Shown: piece after piece, positions 32,746 through 41,557 of the stretch | Position numbering within the stretch: position 1 is the first letter of the stretch | Layout: every line of letters starts with the position of its first letter | NCBI RefSeq assembly: GCF_030056705.1 | Contig: NZ_JASHIC010000007.1 | Location: 124,001-188,000, forward strand | DNA length: 64,000 nt | DNA from: Flectobacillus longus | GTDB lineage: Bacteria > Bacteroidota > Bacteroidia > Cytophagales > Spirosomataceae | Direction of reading: 5' to 3' | Notes under the pieces: generated by a model | What the model was told of the DNA's origin: nothing | Seen by the model: only the letters and a program-made list of their open reading frames with translations | Databases searched by the model: none | Program-made: the position numbers and the translations under genes

Positions 32746-34257
32746 TCAAAATCCAGTGCCTAATGCAAAGGCTTTTACATTCACTGGTAAGTCTGCCACT
32801 TTCGTTGTTGTACCAGTCGTTAGATTGATGGTATAAAGTGCCGACGTACTGCCTACTCTCAATGCCGCATAAGCTGTGCCACTTCTACTACCAATATCAA
32901 AGCCACTAGCTGATTCAACATTGATTCCCAACGCTCCTACTTCTACTTGAGTACCGTTGTTTGGTGGATCTTGTTTGGTCAATTTATCTGTATTCACATC
33001 AATATTATACAAAATTGTAGTGGTAGCGCCTGCAAAATTATTAGTATAAGCCGATGCTGTAATTGAAGGCGTTCCTGGGTTCAATGCGCCATCTACTGCT
33101 GCAACTGCACCTGTTTCGGGATGCAGTCTCAAATTTTGACCTGTATTGCTCACACATCTGATTCTATCTACAGTCGGATTGAAATCAAACCCAAAAGATG
33201 CGCCAGATAATAAAGTAGCAAACGGTGCTGTTCCAACGACTGTTGCCGCACCCGAAGATGTGTTGAGTACATACAATCTGCTTGTACTACCCAATGCGTA
33301 CAACTGACCATTGATTGGACGAAAATCTATGCCTAAAATTGATTCTCCTGTTTGCAAACCAGTAATAGCTTTTGAAACTGGCGTTCCAATATTACTTGGG
33401 TTAAATATCACTAAATTATTAGAATCGTCTACGGCATAAGCTACAGGGTTAGTTGGAATAGCCAAGCCAGTGATATTACCAGATGGAAGATTGCCAATTT
33501 TAGTGAGTTTTCCTGTCATCAAATCTACTTGATGCAACTCCCAAACATTATTTACTTTTACCGCTGTTAAAGCTTTTGTACCATCTGGATTAATATCGAA
33601 TCCGCCCGAAGCTGATATATCAATTCCTAATGCCCCTACTTCTACCAAAGTACCATTATTAGGAGGGTCTTGCTTGTACAACTTATCTGTTTTTGAATCG
33701 ATGTCATACAAAATCGTTGTACTCGAACCAGCGATGTTTCCAGTATAGGCTACTGATTCAATCGTTGGACTCATTCCTCCATTTATGGCACCATCAGTGG
33801 CTGCCACAGCTCCCGTTTCAGGATGAATACGTAGGTTTTGACCTGTGTTGGTGACCAAGCGAATTCTATCAACTGTTGGGTTAAAGTCTAATCCAACGGC
33901 TGTTCCACTGATTGTTGGATTAAGAGCCGTTGCACCGATGACTCTTGCCATACCTGTTTCTTGATTGATTACATAGAGACGATTCATCGTACTGACTCCA
34001 TATAATTCGCCAGTTGCGGGACGAAAATCGATGGAAGTGAGTGCATCGCCCGACATCAAGCCTGTAATTGTTACATTTGCAGTGGTCATTTCTGACTGCA
34101 TTGCATTGATTTTAGTTAGTTTTGTTCCGTCAACAAGAAGATAAAGGTTGACATCAGGTTTAGGAGCTGACTCCATTTCGGTTTGTTTACATGAGGACAC
34201 AAAAAGTCCTGTTGACAAGCTTAGAGCCGTCAATGAAATGAGAACTGATTTTTTCAT
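32746..34257 (-). CDS. DUF4394 lipoprotein with internal duplication
   Basis: A 503-residue lipoprotein: the signal ends in LFVSSC, so Cys23 is probably acylated. It consists of two DUF4394 units (about 40-265 and 270-500) that share segments such as LTSIDFRPATGELYGVS / ILGIDFRPINGQLYALG, GFDFNPTVDRIR, TGQNLRLHPETGAVAA and KLTKQDPPNNGT. The pattern suggests a beta-propeller-like surface protein. Function is unknown. It is probably monocistronic, with a divergent hydrolase gene 98 bp upstream. Confidence 0.85.
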   Translation of the reverse strand: MKKSVLISLTALSLSTGLFVSSCKQTEMESAPKPDVNLYLLVDGTKLTKINAMQSEMTTANVTITGLMSGDALTSIDFRPATGELYGVSTMNRLYVINQETGMARVIGATALNPTISGTAVGLDFNPTVDRIRLVTNTGQNLRIHPETGAVAATDGAINGGMSPTIESVAYTGNIAGSSTTILYDIDSKTDKLYKQDPPNNGTLVEVGALGIDISASGGFDINPDGTKALTAVKVNNVWELHQVDLMTGKLTKIGNLPSGNITGLAIPTNPVAYAVDDSNNLVIFNPSNIGTPVSKAITGLQTGESILGIDFRPINGQLYALGSTSRLYVLNTSSGAATVVGTAPFATLLSGASFGFDFNPTVDRIRCVSNTGQNLRLHPETGAVAAVDGALNPGTPSITASAYTNNFAGATTTILYNIDVNTDKLTKQDPPNNGTQVEVGALGINVESASGFDIGSRSGTAYAALRVGSTSALYTINLTTGTTTKVADLPVNVKAFALGTGF

Positions 34258-34287
34258 TGTTAATAAGACAAAGTAAAGTTTGTATGT

Positions 34288-34319
34288 TTTGTCTTAGATA
34301 CGAGAGATAGGTTATTTTG
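34288..34319 (+). promoter_or_regulatory. probable promoter of alpha/beta hydrolase gene
   Basis: TTTG (34288-34291) is separated by 20 bases from TTATTTTG (34312-34319), one mismatch from TAnnTTTG. The predicted leader is about 28 nt. Confidence 0.45.
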
Positions 34320-34354
34320 GATTTGAAGGGAGAGCTTAAATTGATTAAACGGCA

Positions 34355-35011
34355 ATGAAGAATAGAAAAATTTACCTCCTTAGTGGACTAGGTGTTGATG
34401 GTAGAGTATTCGACAACATCGATTTGAATGAATACCAGCCGCAGTTAATTGAATGGATTCCTCTTCTTAATCATGAGGATATTTCTGAGTATGCTCAACG
34501 ATTATCTACACTAATAGAGCCAAAATCTGTACTCATTGGTCTTTCATTTGGAGGTATGGTAGCAATCGAAATTGCTAAATATATTTCCGTCTGTAAAATC
34601 ATTTTAGTTTCTTCTGCCTCCAATTTCAGACAAATTCCATGGCTATTTCGACTATGGGATTGGAGTAAATTTATCAAAGTTCTTCCCAAAAGACTCATTC
34701 TCAAAGCTAATCCTGTAACATTTTGGTTATTTGGCATTACAAGACGACATGAAAAAATACTATTAACTCAAATCTTAGCCGACACAGACTATAATTTTCT
34801 CTTTTGGGCTGTTAGGCAAATTATACAATGGAAAAATACAGAAGTAAACTCTAAGGTTATTCATTTGCATGGCACAAAAGACCGATTGCTTCAACAACCT
34901 TTGAAAATTTCACCTGCTGAAAAATATTGGATAAAAGATGGAGGGCACTTTATGATAATCACACATTCTGATGAAATAGAAGGGATAATTAGGAAGGAAT
35001 TAAAGCAATAA
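34355..35011 (+). CDS. alpha/beta hydrolase
   Basis: A 218-residue alpha/beta hydrolase. The nucleophile elbow GLSFGG puts Ser64 in the catalytic position; Asp176 (HGTKDRLL) and His198 (DGGHFMI) complete the triad. It lacks a signal peptide, so the substrate is probably cytosolic, and it belongs to a small Bacteroidota group without assigned function. The N-terminus YLLSGLGVDGRVFDNI provides the usual oxyanion-hole turn. The terminator before the tRNA gene also ends this transcript. Confidence 0.82.
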   Translation: MKNRKIYLLSGLGVDGRVFDNIDLNEYQPQLIEWIPLLNHEDISEYAQRLSTLIEPKSVLIGLSFGGMVAIEIAKYISVCKIILVSSASNFRQIPWLFRLWDWSKFIKVLPKRLILKANPVTFWLFGITRRHEKILLTQILADTDYNFLFWAVRQIIQWKNTEVNSKVIHLHGTKDRLLQQPLKISPAEKYWIKDGGHFMIITHSDEIEGIIRKELKQ

Positions 35012-35020
35012 GGGTTAAAA

Positions 35021-35051
35021 ACAAAAAACGGAACAAATTACTTTGTTCCGT
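35021..35051. terminator. terminator shared by tRNA-Leu and the hydrolase gene
   Basis: ACGGAACAAA and TTTGTTCCGT pair around TTAC. On the minus strand the stem ends 1 nt after the tRNA and is followed by TTTTTGTTTTT, so it mainly ends the tRNA transcript. Confidence 0.8.
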
Positions 35052-35052
35052 T

Positions 35053-35139
35053 TGGTACCCAGAGCCGGAGTCGAACCGGCATGCCAATGAAGGCATTGGT
35101 GTTTGAGACCAACGCGTCTACCAATTCCGCCATCTGGGC
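35053..35139 (-). tRNA. tRNA-Leu (anticodon CAA)
   Basis: The minus strand folds into a complete class II tRNA of 87 nt. The acceptor stem GCCCAGA/TCTGGGT has a G-T at 1-72. The anticodon arm TTGGT-CTCAAAC-ACCAA gives CAA, reading UUG. The long variable arm is AATGCC-TTC-ATTGGCAT-like, and the T arm is GCCGG-TTCGACT-CCGGC. The 3' CCA is encoded. Confidence 0.96.
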
Positions 35140-35172
35140 TCAATTCACATCATTTTCTGTGTGATTGTGATG

Positions 35173-35204
35173 CAAATTTAGAGGATTAAAATTTACTGTG
35201 CAAA
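35173..35204 (-). promoter_or_regulatory. Bacteroidota-type promoter of tRNA-Leu
   Basis: On the minus strand TTTG (35201-35204) is 20 bases from TAAATTTG (35173-35180), a full match to the consensus. The predicted start is about 27 nt before the mature tRNA. Confidence 0.75.
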
Positions 35205-35346
35205 CGCAAAATTTAAAAAAAATAAAACTTTTTTATAACATTCACCATAATCTTCTGATTATTATAGCTTTTATAAAATCATTATTTTTTCAAATAATTT
35301 TACATTTTTACGAGTTTCTGAAAAGTGCTTATATTACTGATTCATT

Positions 35347-36588
35347 TTATTCATATCTCAAAGATTCAATAGGGTCTAATTTTGAGGCTTTACTGGCTGG
35401 GTAAAATCCTGAAAGGATTCCTACAAAGACACAGACTGCAATACCGAGGAACATCCACAACCAAGGTACGATAAAACTTGATGTTCCAGACATGATACCG
35501 CTGGCAATTACGTTTCCAATTGGAATAGCTAAAATCAATCCTGCAAAACCACCCAACACGCATATTACAATAGCCTCAATCAGAAATTGTAAACGAATGA
35601 CTTTTGGCGTAGCTCCTAATGATTTTCTGATACCGATTTCTCTTGTACGTTCTGTTACCGAAACCATCATGATATTCATCAAGGCAATTGCAGCACCAAG
35701 TAAGGTAATAAACCCGATACCAAACCCTCCAATTCGTAAAACACCTGTAATGCTTTCGGATTGTTTTACCAATGAATCTGAACGTTCGATACTGAATGAA
35801 TCTTCTCTACCTAACTCATCCTGACGAACGATACGCATGGCTCCACGAGCTTCTTCCATGATATTTTCAACATCTTTGATGTTTGGAGCTGAAGTTACAA
35901 TATCAAATGTCAAACTACGTCCTTGCGATAATTTACGACCTGTTTCGAGCGGCACAAAAACTACACGGTCGTCGCCTCCTCCCATAAGACTTCCTTTTTT
36001 CTCTAGTAAACCTATAATTTTAAATTTTCCACCAGAAATAGTAATTTCTTCATTAAGCGGATTGATATTTTTTTCAAAAAGCTGACTAATTACCTCTACC
36101 CCAACGATACAAACATTGGCTGCACGCTCTAAATCGCTGCTCGAAAAATCACGTCCGCTAGCGATTTTATATCCTTTCATATCCAAATAATTCTCGTCAG
36201 TACCGATAATTCTAGAGTTAGGATTCGTTTTTTTCGATTCGTACTTAATTTCTGAGTTGAATGTCACATTGGTTTTCATACCAATAATAGCTTGTTTGCC
36301 AAACAGTGCTTTATACATTTTTGCCTGACGATAGTTGATTGGTGGATAATTACGTTCTTTTTCACCTTCTTTTCTAATCCTAAAAACATCTCTATTTCGA
36401 ATATCAAATGAGTTGGCGCCCAAGCCCGAAAAGCTATTATCTACAGAGCTTTGAATCCCATCAATGGCTGTTAAAATACCTACTAAAGAGGTAATACCTA
36501 TGGCAATAATAAGCGCTGTCAAGACAGTTCTCAACATATTACCTTTGATAGATCGTAGGGCTTCTCGTATATTTTCAATAAAGTTCAT
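35347..36588 (-). CDS. MacB-type ABC transporter permease (FtsX family)
   Basis: A 413-residue permease with one N-terminal transmembrane helix (about 20-42), a large periplasmic MacB_PCD domain (about 43-280) and three C-terminal helices (about 287-310, 335-362, 378-400) of the FtsX fold. SVTERTREIGIRKSLGATP at about 310-328 is the classical coupling segment. MacB/LolC-like permeases work with a cytosolic ATPase and export lipoproteins, peptides or drugs by mechanotransmission. No ATPase or membrane-fusion gene is adjacent, so its partners lie elsewhere. Confidence 0.85.
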   Translation of the reverse strand: MNFIENIREALRSIKGNMLRTVLTALIIAIGITSLVGILTAIDGIQSSVDNSFSGLGANSFDIRNRDVFRIRKEGEKERNYPPINYRQAKMYKALFGKQAIIGMKTNVTFNSEIKYESKKTNPNSRIIGTDENYLDMKGYKIASGRDFSSSDLERAANVCIVGVEVISQLFEKNINPLNEEITISGGKFKIIGLLEKKGSLMGGGDDRVVFVPLETGRKLSQGRSLTFDIVTSAPNIKDVENIMEEARGAMRIVRQDELGREDSFSIERSDSLVKQSESITGVLRIGGFGIGFITLLGAAIALMNIMMVSVTERTREIGIRKSLGATPKVIRLQFLIEAIVICVLGGFAGLILAIPIGNVIASGIMSGTSSFIVPWLWMFLGIAVCVFVGILSGFYPASKASKLDPIESLRYE

Positions 36589-36926
36589 ATAATTGAAATT
36601 TAAGTTTTGTGCAATAATGAAGGTCTGACACTATTATTTTCTGAACTAAAATTTTGTAAAACAATCCTTTATCATGTCGATGTTAATTAAAGATTATTCA
36701 TTACAAAACAACTTCCTTTACGAATCATGTTATGTGCTTTGGTGATTAGCACTATATTTGTAGTAAGGAATCCTTATAGAGATATACATTCGAAGGTAAC
36801 ATTTTCGTTGAAATATCAACTGTATTTATCCGCTTAGTAGCTTTCTGTACTTCTCTGGAGTAGTTTGGCTATAATAGTTTTATGACGTAACAAATTTAGG
36901 TCTTGTCAGACAAAATTCTCAAACCA
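36589..36926. other. intergenic region between divergent genes
   Basis: This 338-bp region holds no gene. A TATATTTG box on the plus strand (36753-36760) fits the Bacteroidota -7 consensus and could serve the gene at 36927 with a leader of about 160 nt. No -33 element is clear. Confidence 0.4.
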
Positions 36927-38192
36927 ATGAAGCGCCTTATATTTCCGTTTATCATATTTTTTCTCTTTTGCACCCGTGCATGGGCTTCGTACATCCTTAT
37001 TCCGATGGACGACACCCAGAAAAATCATCTCAAAGCGTATGGCTTAGCCTACTGGGTTTTGAAAAACCACGAAACTGAAGTAGAATGGTTATTGAATTAT
37101 CGTGGAGGTGCTTTTATGGTTCAACAAGCACAAAAGTTTGAAAACGAATTGGTGATTCGTGGCATTAGCTATGAAGTTATTTCGGATGGAGATGCTGCTC
37201 AAATCCGTACCGAATTGAGTAGCCCCGATGTTAATATGGACGTGGTAAAATTACAAAAACCGCCTAAAGTAGCCGTTTATTCTCCCAAAACAGCTCAACC
37301 TTGGGACGATGCTGTGACTTTGGCAATGACCTACGCTGAAATTCCGTATGACTTAATTTTTGATGAGGATGTCCTCAATAACAAACTGCCAGAATACGAC
37401 TGGTTGCACTTACACCACGAAGATTTTACAGGTCAAATGGGTAAATTCTGGAACCAGAGTAGTCAGCCTTGGTATCAGGCACAATTGCGTGAGGACAAGA
37501 AAAATGCGGCTAAATATGGCTTTAACAAGGTATCTCAGTTAAAATTAGGGGTGGTCAAAAAAATTAGAGATTTTGTTGCAGGTGGAGGCTATATGTTTGC
37601 CATGTGTACTGCTACAGATACGTATGATATTGCTTTAGCTGCCGACGGACTTGATATTGTCGATGCTTTTTATGATGGCGATGGATATGACCCCAATGCT
37701 GACAAAAAACTGAACTATGCTAATACATTTGCTTTTCAAAATTTTGGCTTGGTATATCATCCTCAAGTCATCGAGTTCTCTACCATCGAGGCGTATCCTA
37801 ACAATGAGCGTCCAGTAAGAGAGGATAATGACTATTTTAACTTATTTCAATTTTCAGCAAAATGGGATCCTATTCCTACGATGTTGACACAAAATCATGA
37901 AACGACTATTCATGGTTTTATGGGACAAACTACTTCTTACAAAAAGTCGTTGATTAAACCTGAGGTAACTGTTTTAGGTGAAAATCGCTCGCTAAATGAG
38001 GCTCGTTATATTCACGGAACTTTCTTAAAAGGATTCTGGACGTTTTATGGGGGTCATGACCCTGAAGATTATCAGCACTTTGTTAATGAAGAACCTACAG
38101 ATTTGAATCTTCATCCCAACTCAGCAGGTTACCGTTTGATTTTGAATAATGTTCTGTTTCCTGCGGCAAAGAAAAAGAAACAAAAGACTTAA
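36927..38192 (+). CDS. secreted 'asparagine synthetase B' family protein (function unclear)
   Basis: A 421-residue Bacteroidota protein that databases usually call asparagine synthetase B, although it lacks the class II glutaminase Cys1 and the PP-loop ATPase signature of AsnB. It has a signal peptide (MKRLIFPFIIFFLFCTRAWAS), so it is exported. The middle has KVAVYSPKTAQPWDDAVTLA, LPEYDWLHLHHEDF and GGGYMFAMCTATD, where Cys227 sits in a nucleophile-elbow-like turn as in class I glutamine amidotransferase-like folds. The frame is open from a TTG at 36903, but the ATG at 36927 directly precedes the signal peptide. I would describe it as an exported protein of unknown activity. Confidence 0.75.
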   Translation: MKRLIFPFIIFFLFCTRAWASYILIPMDDTQKNHLKAYGLAYWVLKNHETEVEWLLNYRGGAFMVQQAQKFENELVIRGISYEVISDGDAAQIRTELSSPDVNMDVVKLQKPPKVAVYSPKTAQPWDDAVTLAMTYAEIPYDLIFDEDVLNNKLPEYDWLHLHHEDFTGQMGKFWNQSSQPWYQAQLREDKKNAAKYGFNKVSQLKLGVVKKIRDFVAGGGYMFAMCTATDTYDIALAADGLDIVDAFYDGDGYDPNADKKLNYANTFAFQNFGLVYHPQVIEFSTIEAYPNNERPVREDNDYFNLFQFSAKWDPIPTMLTQNHETTIHGFMGQTTSYKKSLIKPEVTVLGENRSLNEARYIHGTFLKGFWTFYGGHDPEDYQHFVNEEPTDLNLHPNSAGYRLILNNVLFPAAKKKKQKT

Positions 38193-38196
38193 TATA

Positions 38197-38352
38197 ATTT
38201 GAAAATTTGGGGATTTGAAGATTTGAAAATATAAAAATAAATTTAAAAATGACTAAAAATTTAGAATGGGGAGATTAAAAAAAGCAGATTAAAGCATTTC
38301 TAAATCTTCCCATTTTCAAATCTTCAAATCCACACATTTTCAAATTTTCAAA
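38197..38352. repeat. nested imperfect palindrome between convergent genes
   Basis: GGATTTGAAGATTTGAAAAT (38211-38230) is exactly complementary to 38312-38331. ATTTGAAAATTTG pairs outside it and AATGGGGAGATT/AAATCTTCCCATT inside it. It probably acts as a terminator for both flanking genes, or is a repeat remnant. Confidence 0.65.
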
Positions 38353-38360
38353 TCACCTAA

Positions 38361-41060
38361 TTATCTAATTTTCATCGTAAAGGCATATTTTCCAGAGCCA
38401 AAGGTTTTAGAAATCCATTTGCCTTCTTGCTTCAAATCAGTCAAAGCTACTCCGTTATTTTTTATAGAGCTTATATCCGAAGTCGGGAAATAGACTGTTG
38501 ATTCGGTATTGGCAGGTACTTCTATTTCTAGGGTTAGCAAATCTCCCTCTATTTTCCAGTTTGAAGCTATTTTACCATAAGGCGTCAAATAGCTACCTTT
38601 TGCAAAGGTTAATCCCCCTCCTAATTCTGGTTTGATAATACTTAATTTATAGCCAGCGCCATCTGCTTCTTTGGTATCTATTCCTGCAATAGTGCGATAC
38701 ATCCAATCGCCAACGGCACCATAGGCATAATGATTGAAAGATGTCATACCAGGGTCTTGGAAAGTACTATCTGGTTTCATCGAATCCCAACGCTCCCAAA
38801 TGGTAGTTGCACCGTGCGACTTGATAGGATATAACCACGAAGGATAAGTGTCCTGCAAAAGTAATTTATAGGCTACATCATTTTGTCCATAACGTGTCAA
38901 AACTGGATTAAGAAATGGCGTTCCTAAAAAGCCAGTAGTTAGATGATATTCATACGATTTGATATTTTCAACAAGACGATTTACAGCGTTTTGGCGCAGT
39001 GACTCTGGTAACATATCAAACTGCAATGCCAAAATATAGGCGGTTTGTGTTTCTGAAATCAATCTTCCTGAAGCCGTCATAAACTCTTGCTGAAATGCTT
39101 TTTTGACTCTTTGCAATAAAGCCTCATAGTCAGCAACCTCCTCATTTTTCTGTAATACTTTAGCTGCTTTTATCATCAACTCAATATTATACGCATAAAA
39201 ACATTGAGCTACTAAATACACATCAGTCACGGCTGATTTTTGTCCAATAGCACTTTTCGAATCATCAACTCTATACGACAACCAATCGGCAAATTGAAAT
39301 CCCATATTCCACAGGTCATTTTTGGCTAAACCTCTCACATGGGTCAAATACGCCTTCATACTGGCATATTGGTCCTGTAAGATTTGTTTATCGCCATAAA
39401 CGACATACATATTATAAGGAATAATGATGCTCGCATCTGACCAACCCGCCGCTCCTGTAACCTTGCCCAATACATTGGGTATCACAAATGGGATAGCACC
39501 ATCTGGCTCTTGGTCAGCACTTACGTCTTTGAGCCATTTAGCAAAAAATTGATTTACATTAAAATTATAAGCTGCTGTTCTTGAGAATACCTCAGCATCG
39601 CCCGTCCACCCTAGGCGTTCGTCACGTTGCGGGCAATCGGTCGGAACATCCAAGAAATTACCTTTTTGTCCCCACTGAATATTTTTTTGTAATTGATTCA
39701 CCATTGGATTTGAGCACTCAAAACTACCCAGCGGTTTCATGTCAGAATAAAGTGTAACAGCCGTAAAATCCTCGGGATTAATTTTACCTTCTACCCCTTC
39801 TACTTTTACATATCTAAATCCAAAAAAGGTAAAATGTGGCTCAATCGTTTGATTCGGCTCGCCACTTAACACATAATGTGCCTGAGCTTTGGCTGAACGT
39901 AGGTTTTCAAAATATGGAACCCCATGTTTATCTAACATTTCGACATGATATAGCTTAATCATCTGACCTGCTTTTCCCGAAATCTTAAACTTTACCCACC
40001 CCACTACATTTTGTCCAAAATCTAAAATTGTTTCTCCTTTCGGTGAAGTAAGTACTTTGACAGGTTTAAATGTTTCATGCTTTTTGATAGACTCATTTAC
40101 GGAAGCATTCAAATAATCTGTCGCAAATGAAGCCATTTTTATATTTTGCCATTTAGAATCATCAAAATTTGCTAAATCCCAACCCTTGATTTCTTTTCTC
40201 AAATCCTGACGTTCGCCATCATATATTTCAGAAAACAAAATATGACTAGCCCTTGATTTCCAAGAATTATCCGAAACAATCCAATCCTCTGAACCATCGG
40301 CATATTTGATATGTAACTGAAACAATAAAGCAGTTTCTTTACCATATAGGTTTTTATGATTTTCCCAAGCCAACTTCGTTCTATACCAGCCACTTCCGAG
40401 TGTAACACCAACGGCATTTTTGCCCGTGCTCAATTGTTTGGTAACGTCATAGGTTTGGTACTGCAAATGCTTATTATAACTTGTCCAGCCTGGCGTCAGA
40501 AAGGTATCTCCTACCCTTTTGCCATTCAAACTTGCCTCATACAAACCTCTTGAGGTTACAAAAACTGTTGCAGATGCAATGGGCTTCTTTACCTCAAAAG
40601 TTTTTCTTAAATGTGGAACAATACCATTGACAGAATCGGCATCAATGCCCGAATTAATCCATTGTGCTTTCCATTCATCATGACGCATCAAGGCTGTTTG
40701 GAAATTGGCGGTTGCCAAGGCAGGAGTTTTCGTTTGGTTATCCCAAACTTTTACTTGCCAAGTGTACTTACTATCCGACTCTAGATTGGCACCACTGTAA
40801 GGAATTCTAAGAGAATTTTCGGAAGAAATCTTCCCTGTTGTCCAGACCAATTTCTTTCCAGAACGTACACTAATTTCGTAGGCTGTTTGCTTAACATTTT
40901 GTTTGTCCGAATTGAGTTGCCAACTAAATCGTGGCTGAGCTTTATCTATTCCAATTGGGTTGGTTAGGTTTTCGACCGTTAAATTTTGAACCGAAAGCTG
41001 CGCCCAACTACTAAAACTCATAAGTGAGGCAATCAAAAATGAAGGTAGATGATATTTCAT
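38361..41060 (-). CDS. GH78 alpha-L-rhamnosidase, secreted
   Basis: An 899-residue enzyme with a signal peptide (1-21, ending SSWAQ). The order is N-terminal beta domain (about 22-130), carbohydrate-binding-like beta sandwich (about 130-350), concanavalin-like part, (alpha/alpha)6 catalytic barrel (about 440-790) and C-terminal beta domain. The catalytic motif DCPQRDERLGWTGDA starts at 475; Glu481 matches the general acid of characterised GH78 enzymes. It removes terminal alpha-L-rhamnose from plant or algal polysaccharides or glycosides. It lies beside another GH78-type gene but no SusC/SusD pair is nearby. Confidence 0.92.
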   Translation of the reverse strand: MKYHLPSFLIASLMSFSSWAQLSVQNLTVENLTNPIGIDKAQPRFSWQLNSDKQNVKQTAYEISVRSGKKLVWTTGKISSENSLRIPYSGANLESDSKYTWQVKVWDNQTKTPALATANFQTALMRHDEWKAQWINSGIDADSVNGIVPHLRKTFEVKKPIASATVFVTSRGLYEASLNGKRVGDTFLTPGWTSYNKHLQYQTYDVTKQLSTGKNAVGVTLGSGWYRTKLAWENHKNLYGKETALLFQLHIKYADGSEDWIVSDNSWKSRASHILFSEIYDGERQDLRKEIKGWDLANFDDSKWQNIKMASFATDYLNASVNESIKKHETFKPVKVLTSPKGETILDFGQNVVGWVKFKISGKAGQMIKLYHVEMLDKHGVPYFENLRSAKAQAHYVLSGEPNQTIEPHFTFFGFRYVKVEGVEGKINPEDFTAVTLYSDMKPLGSFECSNPMVNQLQKNIQWGQKGNFLDVPTDCPQRDERLGWTGDAEVFSRTAAYNFNVNQFFAKWLKDVSADQEPDGAIPFVIPNVLGKVTGAAGWSDASIIIPYNMYVVYGDKQILQDQYASMKAYLTHVRGLAKNDLWNMGFQFADWLSYRVDDSKSAIGQKSAVTDVYLVAQCFYAYNIELMIKAAKVLQKNEEVADYEALLQRVKKAFQQEFMTASGRLISETQTAYILALQFDMLPESLRQNAVNRLVENIKSYEYHLTTGFLGTPFLNPVLTRYGQNDVAYKLLLQDTYPSWLYPIKSHGATTIWERWDSMKPDSTFQDPGMTSFNHYAYGAVGDWMYRTIAGIDTKEADGAGYKLSIIKPELGGGLTFAKGSYLTPYGKIASNWKIEGDLLTLEIEVPANTESTVYFPTSDISSIKNNGVALTDLKQEGKWISKTFGSGKYAFTMKIR

Positions 41061-41208
41061 AGGTTATTTTTCGACAGTAAAATTTGGTTTTATTGAAAAA
41101 TAAAGATTATTTTTTTGAAATCTGTCTTGGTCTAGCGTATAGGGTTAGGAAAGTTTAGCGACGTTTGAGTTTGACTCTTTTATCGATTTCACGTATTCCT
41201 AACCCTTG

Positions 41209-41278
41209 TAAGTATTAGTGCTGAATTATGAGTTATGAATTGTGAATGTAAAATTTTAATTATCAATATATTACATCT
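41209..41278 (+). repeat. dispersed intergenic repeat, family B, copy 2
   Basis: It begins TAAGTATTAGTGCTGAATT like 27192-27247, then has ATGAGTTATGAATT inserted, continues GTGAATGTAAAATTTTAATT and ends TTACATCT. It lies in the 655-bp gap between the two GH78 genes. Confidence 0.7.
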
Positions 41279-41331
41279 TCAATTGATAAGCCTGTTTATT
41301 AGGATTTTTTACAGAACCCAATCTTTTTATC

Positions 41332-41500
41332 AGCTCCGTAGGAGCGACAGTTTGGTAGTAGTGAATCTATCTCCTGACCTAGTAAAAGAGCGCCATAGGT
41401 GCGACAGAGTTCCAGATTTTAGCTTTCTGTCGCACCTACGGCGCTCAAAAAAGGTTTTTCTCAAAATTTATTGCGACCAAACTGTCGCTCCTACGGAGCT
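41332..41500. repeat. nested REP-like inverted-repeat element
   Basis: Outer arms at 41332-41356 (AGCTCCGTAGGAGCGACAG and TTTGGT) and 41476-41500 are perfect 25-bp complements. Inner arms at 41388-41407 (GAGCGCCATAGGTGCGACAG) and 41427-41446 match over 20 bp with one G-T pair. All four arms share GCKCCRTAGGWGCGACAG, and each is itself partly palindromic. This is the pattern of REP/BIME-like or MITE-like units. An open frame across it (41235-41555) is an artefact. Confidence 0.8.
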
Positions 41501-41557
41501 TACACAAAGGGAAACAAGAAAATTTTCGTTTATTCAAGCTTATTTTTCTCGCTAACT

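Noticed and set aside
35347-36588. Complete MacB-type efflux operon
   Set aside because: Only the permease gene is present; no ATPase or membrane-fusion gene adjoins it.
41332-41500. CRISPR-like array
   Set aside because: The repeats are inverted and nested, not direct with regular spacers, and there are no cas genes.
41235-41555. 106-codon open frame on the plus strand between the GH78 genes
   Set aside because: It runs across the nested inverted-repeat element and a family B repeat; its codons follow the repeat sequence and no protein-like pattern is seen.
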